NCBI GenBank assembly: GCA_025449435.1 | Contig: JANWJO010000156.1 | Location: forward strand, 1 to 17,277 | Origin: Chloroflexota bacterium | GTDB lineage: Bacteria; Chloroflexota; UBA4733 | Direction: 5' to 3' | DNA: 17,277 nucleotides | In this document: piece by piece, positions 16,334-17,277 of the stretch | Position numbering within the stretch: the stretch's first letter is position 1 | Layout: every line of letters begins with the position of its first letter | Made by a program: the position numbers and the translations under genes | The notes under the pieces: model-generated | What the model was told of the DNA's origin: nothing | The model's database searches: none | The model's input: the letters and a program-made list of their open reading frames with translations, nothing else

Positions 16334-17074
16334 ATGCAAGCGATCATACTGGCGGCAGGGTATGCCACACGGCTGGGTGAACTGACGCGCAACTATCCAA
16401 AGCCACTCTTGAAGGTGGGCGGCCGTTCGCTCATTGACCATCTCCTGGACAAAGTAGAGCCAATTCGTTCAATCGAAAGTGTGGCCGTGGTCACCAATGC
16501 CCGGTTCGCCCCGCGGTTCGATGATTGGGCCCGAACACAACATCGACGCTTTGCTGTCAACGTCATCGACGACGGCACAGATAGCGACACAAACAAGCTG
16601 GGGGCAGTCGGCGATATCTTGTTCACCGTTCGTCAACTGGGCTTGCGTGGTGACGTGTTCGTTGGTGCAGCCGACAACTTGTTCGACTTTTCGCTCCAAC
16701 CATTCTTCGAAACGTTCAGTGCCAAAGGCTCCACGGTAGGGCTGTATGACGTGGGTGACTTGAGCGTCATGCCGCACTATAGTGAGGTTCAAATCGATGC
16801 CAATCAGCGCATCACGTCGTTTGTAGAGAAGCCCAAGGCACCGGTGTCAACCTTTATGGCCACGGCTCTCTACGCCTACCAGGCGGACCACGTGGCCCTG
16901 CTGGAGACCTACAAAAGCGAGGGTCAAAATATGGACTCACCAGGCTTTTTCCCAGCCTGGTTGTATAGGCGGGCGCCGGTGTATGGGCACGTCTTCCGGG
17001 GTCGCTGGCTCGATGTGGGTACGCCAGAACGCTATAACGAGGCGCAGGAAACTTGGACGACACAAACGGTCTGA
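16334..17074 (+). CDS. Sugar-phosphate nucleotidyltransferase (NTP_transferase fold)
   Basis: The protein is 246 residues from ATG 16334. The N-terminal signature LAAGYATRL...YPKPLL (6-26) is the nucleotide-binding loop of the RmlA/GlmU/MurNAc-1P uridylyltransferase superfamily, with Lys23 as the conserved lysine. VGAADNLFDF (110-119) holds the metal-binding Asp114, and FVEKPKAP is the downstream EKP motif. These enzymes join an NTP to a sugar- or inositol-1-phosphate to give the activated sugar for glycan synthesis. The protein is only the catalytic domain, without a left-handed beta-helix acyltransferase domain. The frame is open upstream to 16076, but GGAGGAG before 16334 and the family N-terminus decide this start. 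Which sugar it uses cannot be read. Its end overlaps the likely start of the next gene. Confidence 0.9.
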   Translation: MQAIILAAGYATRLGELTRNYPKPLLKVGGRSLIDHLLDKVEPIRSIESVAVVTNARFAPRFDDWARTQHRRFAVNVIDDGTDSDTNKLGAVGDILFTVRQLGLRGDVFVGAADNLFDFSLQPFFETFSAKGSTVGLYDVGDLSVMPHYSEVQIDANQRITSFVEKPKAPVSTFMATALYAYQADHVALLETYKSEGQNMDSPGFFPAWLYRRAPVYGHVFRGRWLDVGTPERYNEAQETWTTQTV

Positions 17075-17277
17075 GGCCGCATGTCGCACAACACCCGATA
17101 TACCCTGCAGGCGGCATCGTACTCGCTGGTGGAAAGAGCAGGCGACTTGGTCGGGACAAGGCGCGCGTGCTCATCAATGGTCAACCTGCCGTATTGTGGC
17201 AGGTACAACTCCTCCAGACCGTGGTCTCGTCAGTGGTGGTGGTGGTTGCACCGGGCCGGCATTATCGTGTGCCAGTA
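17053..17277 (+). CDS. MobA-like nucleotidyltransferase, partial (5' end only)
   Basis: In the frame read to the right edge, GGIVLAGGKSRRLGRDKA (20-37) is the N-terminal signature of MobA-like NTP transferases (molybdopterin guanylyltransferase, IspD/MocA relatives), followed by a Rossmann-like QLLQTVVSSVVVVVAPG. The start is uncertain. TTG at 17053, with AGGA close upstream, is the only conventional start I find in this frame and gives a 21-base overlap with the previous gene. CTG at 17071 would be an alternative. The ATG at 17081 is out of frame with the signature. Too little is present to separate a molybdenum cofactor role from a sugar-nucleotide role. Its position after another nucleotidyltransferase hints at a shared pathway (inference). 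Confidence 0.72.
   Translation, partial: MDDTNGLRPHVAQHPIYPAGGIVLAGGKSRRLGRDKARVLINGQPAVLWQVQLLQTVVSSVVVVVAPGRHYRVPV

Noticed and set aside
17081..17277. ATG at 17081 as start of the last gene
   Set aside because: It is out of frame with the LAGGKSRRLGRDK signature; using it would require a frameshift.
1..17277. Mobile element, CRISPR array, tRNA or rRNA
   Set aside because: I found no transposase or integrase motifs, no regularly spaced repeats, and no recognisable RNA gene on either strand by reading; a covariance-model scan would be needed to exclude small RNAs.

Overview
The window is GC-rich, gene-dense bacterial chromosome with frequent GTG and TTG starts and short or negative spacing between genes. 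Chloroflexota is my best guess, from the style of the S41 protease (FGTGTVL-like motif) and the STAND/TPR protein. This rests on remembered family resemblance, not on a marker gene. I see no rRNA, tRNA, CRISPR array, transposase or phage gene.

Layout. (1) Positions 1-3095, minus strand: a three-gene glycan operon of two cytosolic GT2 glycosyltransferases and a multi-spanning GT-C/DUF2142-like membrane protein that runs off the left edge. Its junctions are 0 bp and a 4-bp GTGA overlap. (2) Positions 3096-3260: a divergent intergenic region. (3) Positions 3261-13982, plus strand: six genes with spacings of 28, 0, 86, 43 and -4 bp. They encode an S41 (CtpA-like) secreted or anchored protease with a substituted catalytic Lys, a large dynamin-like GTPase with a membrane segment, an Hsp70 ATPase domain fused to a WD40 propeller, a second dynamin-like GTPase, a papain-fold C39-like protein, and a STAND-like ATPase with TPRs whose Walker A Lys is missing. 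(4) Positions 13979-14446, minus: a small DUF1707 plus 2TM membrane protein, convergent with the STAND gene and sharing a CTAG. (5) Positions 14703-16223, minus: an M32 (Taq-type) carboxypeptidase. (6) Positions 16334 to the right edge, plus: a sugar-phosphate nucleotidyltransferase followed by the start of a MobA-like nucleotidyltransferase. The longest gene-free stretch is 256 bp.

The most interesting part is region 3. Paired bacterial dynamins next to an Hsp70-like protein recall the actinobacterial IniA/IniC-type loci (iniBAC in Mycobacterium tuberculosis). This locus adds a propeller-fused Hsp70 without a substrate-binding domain, a papain-fold protein and a likely nucleotide-binding-dead STAND/TPR scaffold. 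My inference is a membrane remodelling or membrane stress system in which the two GTPases act on the inner membrane, the Hsp70-WD40 and TPR proteins act as regulators or scaffolds, and the two protease-like proteins process or bind a partner. No member reveals the trigger, and function is not settled by sequence alone.
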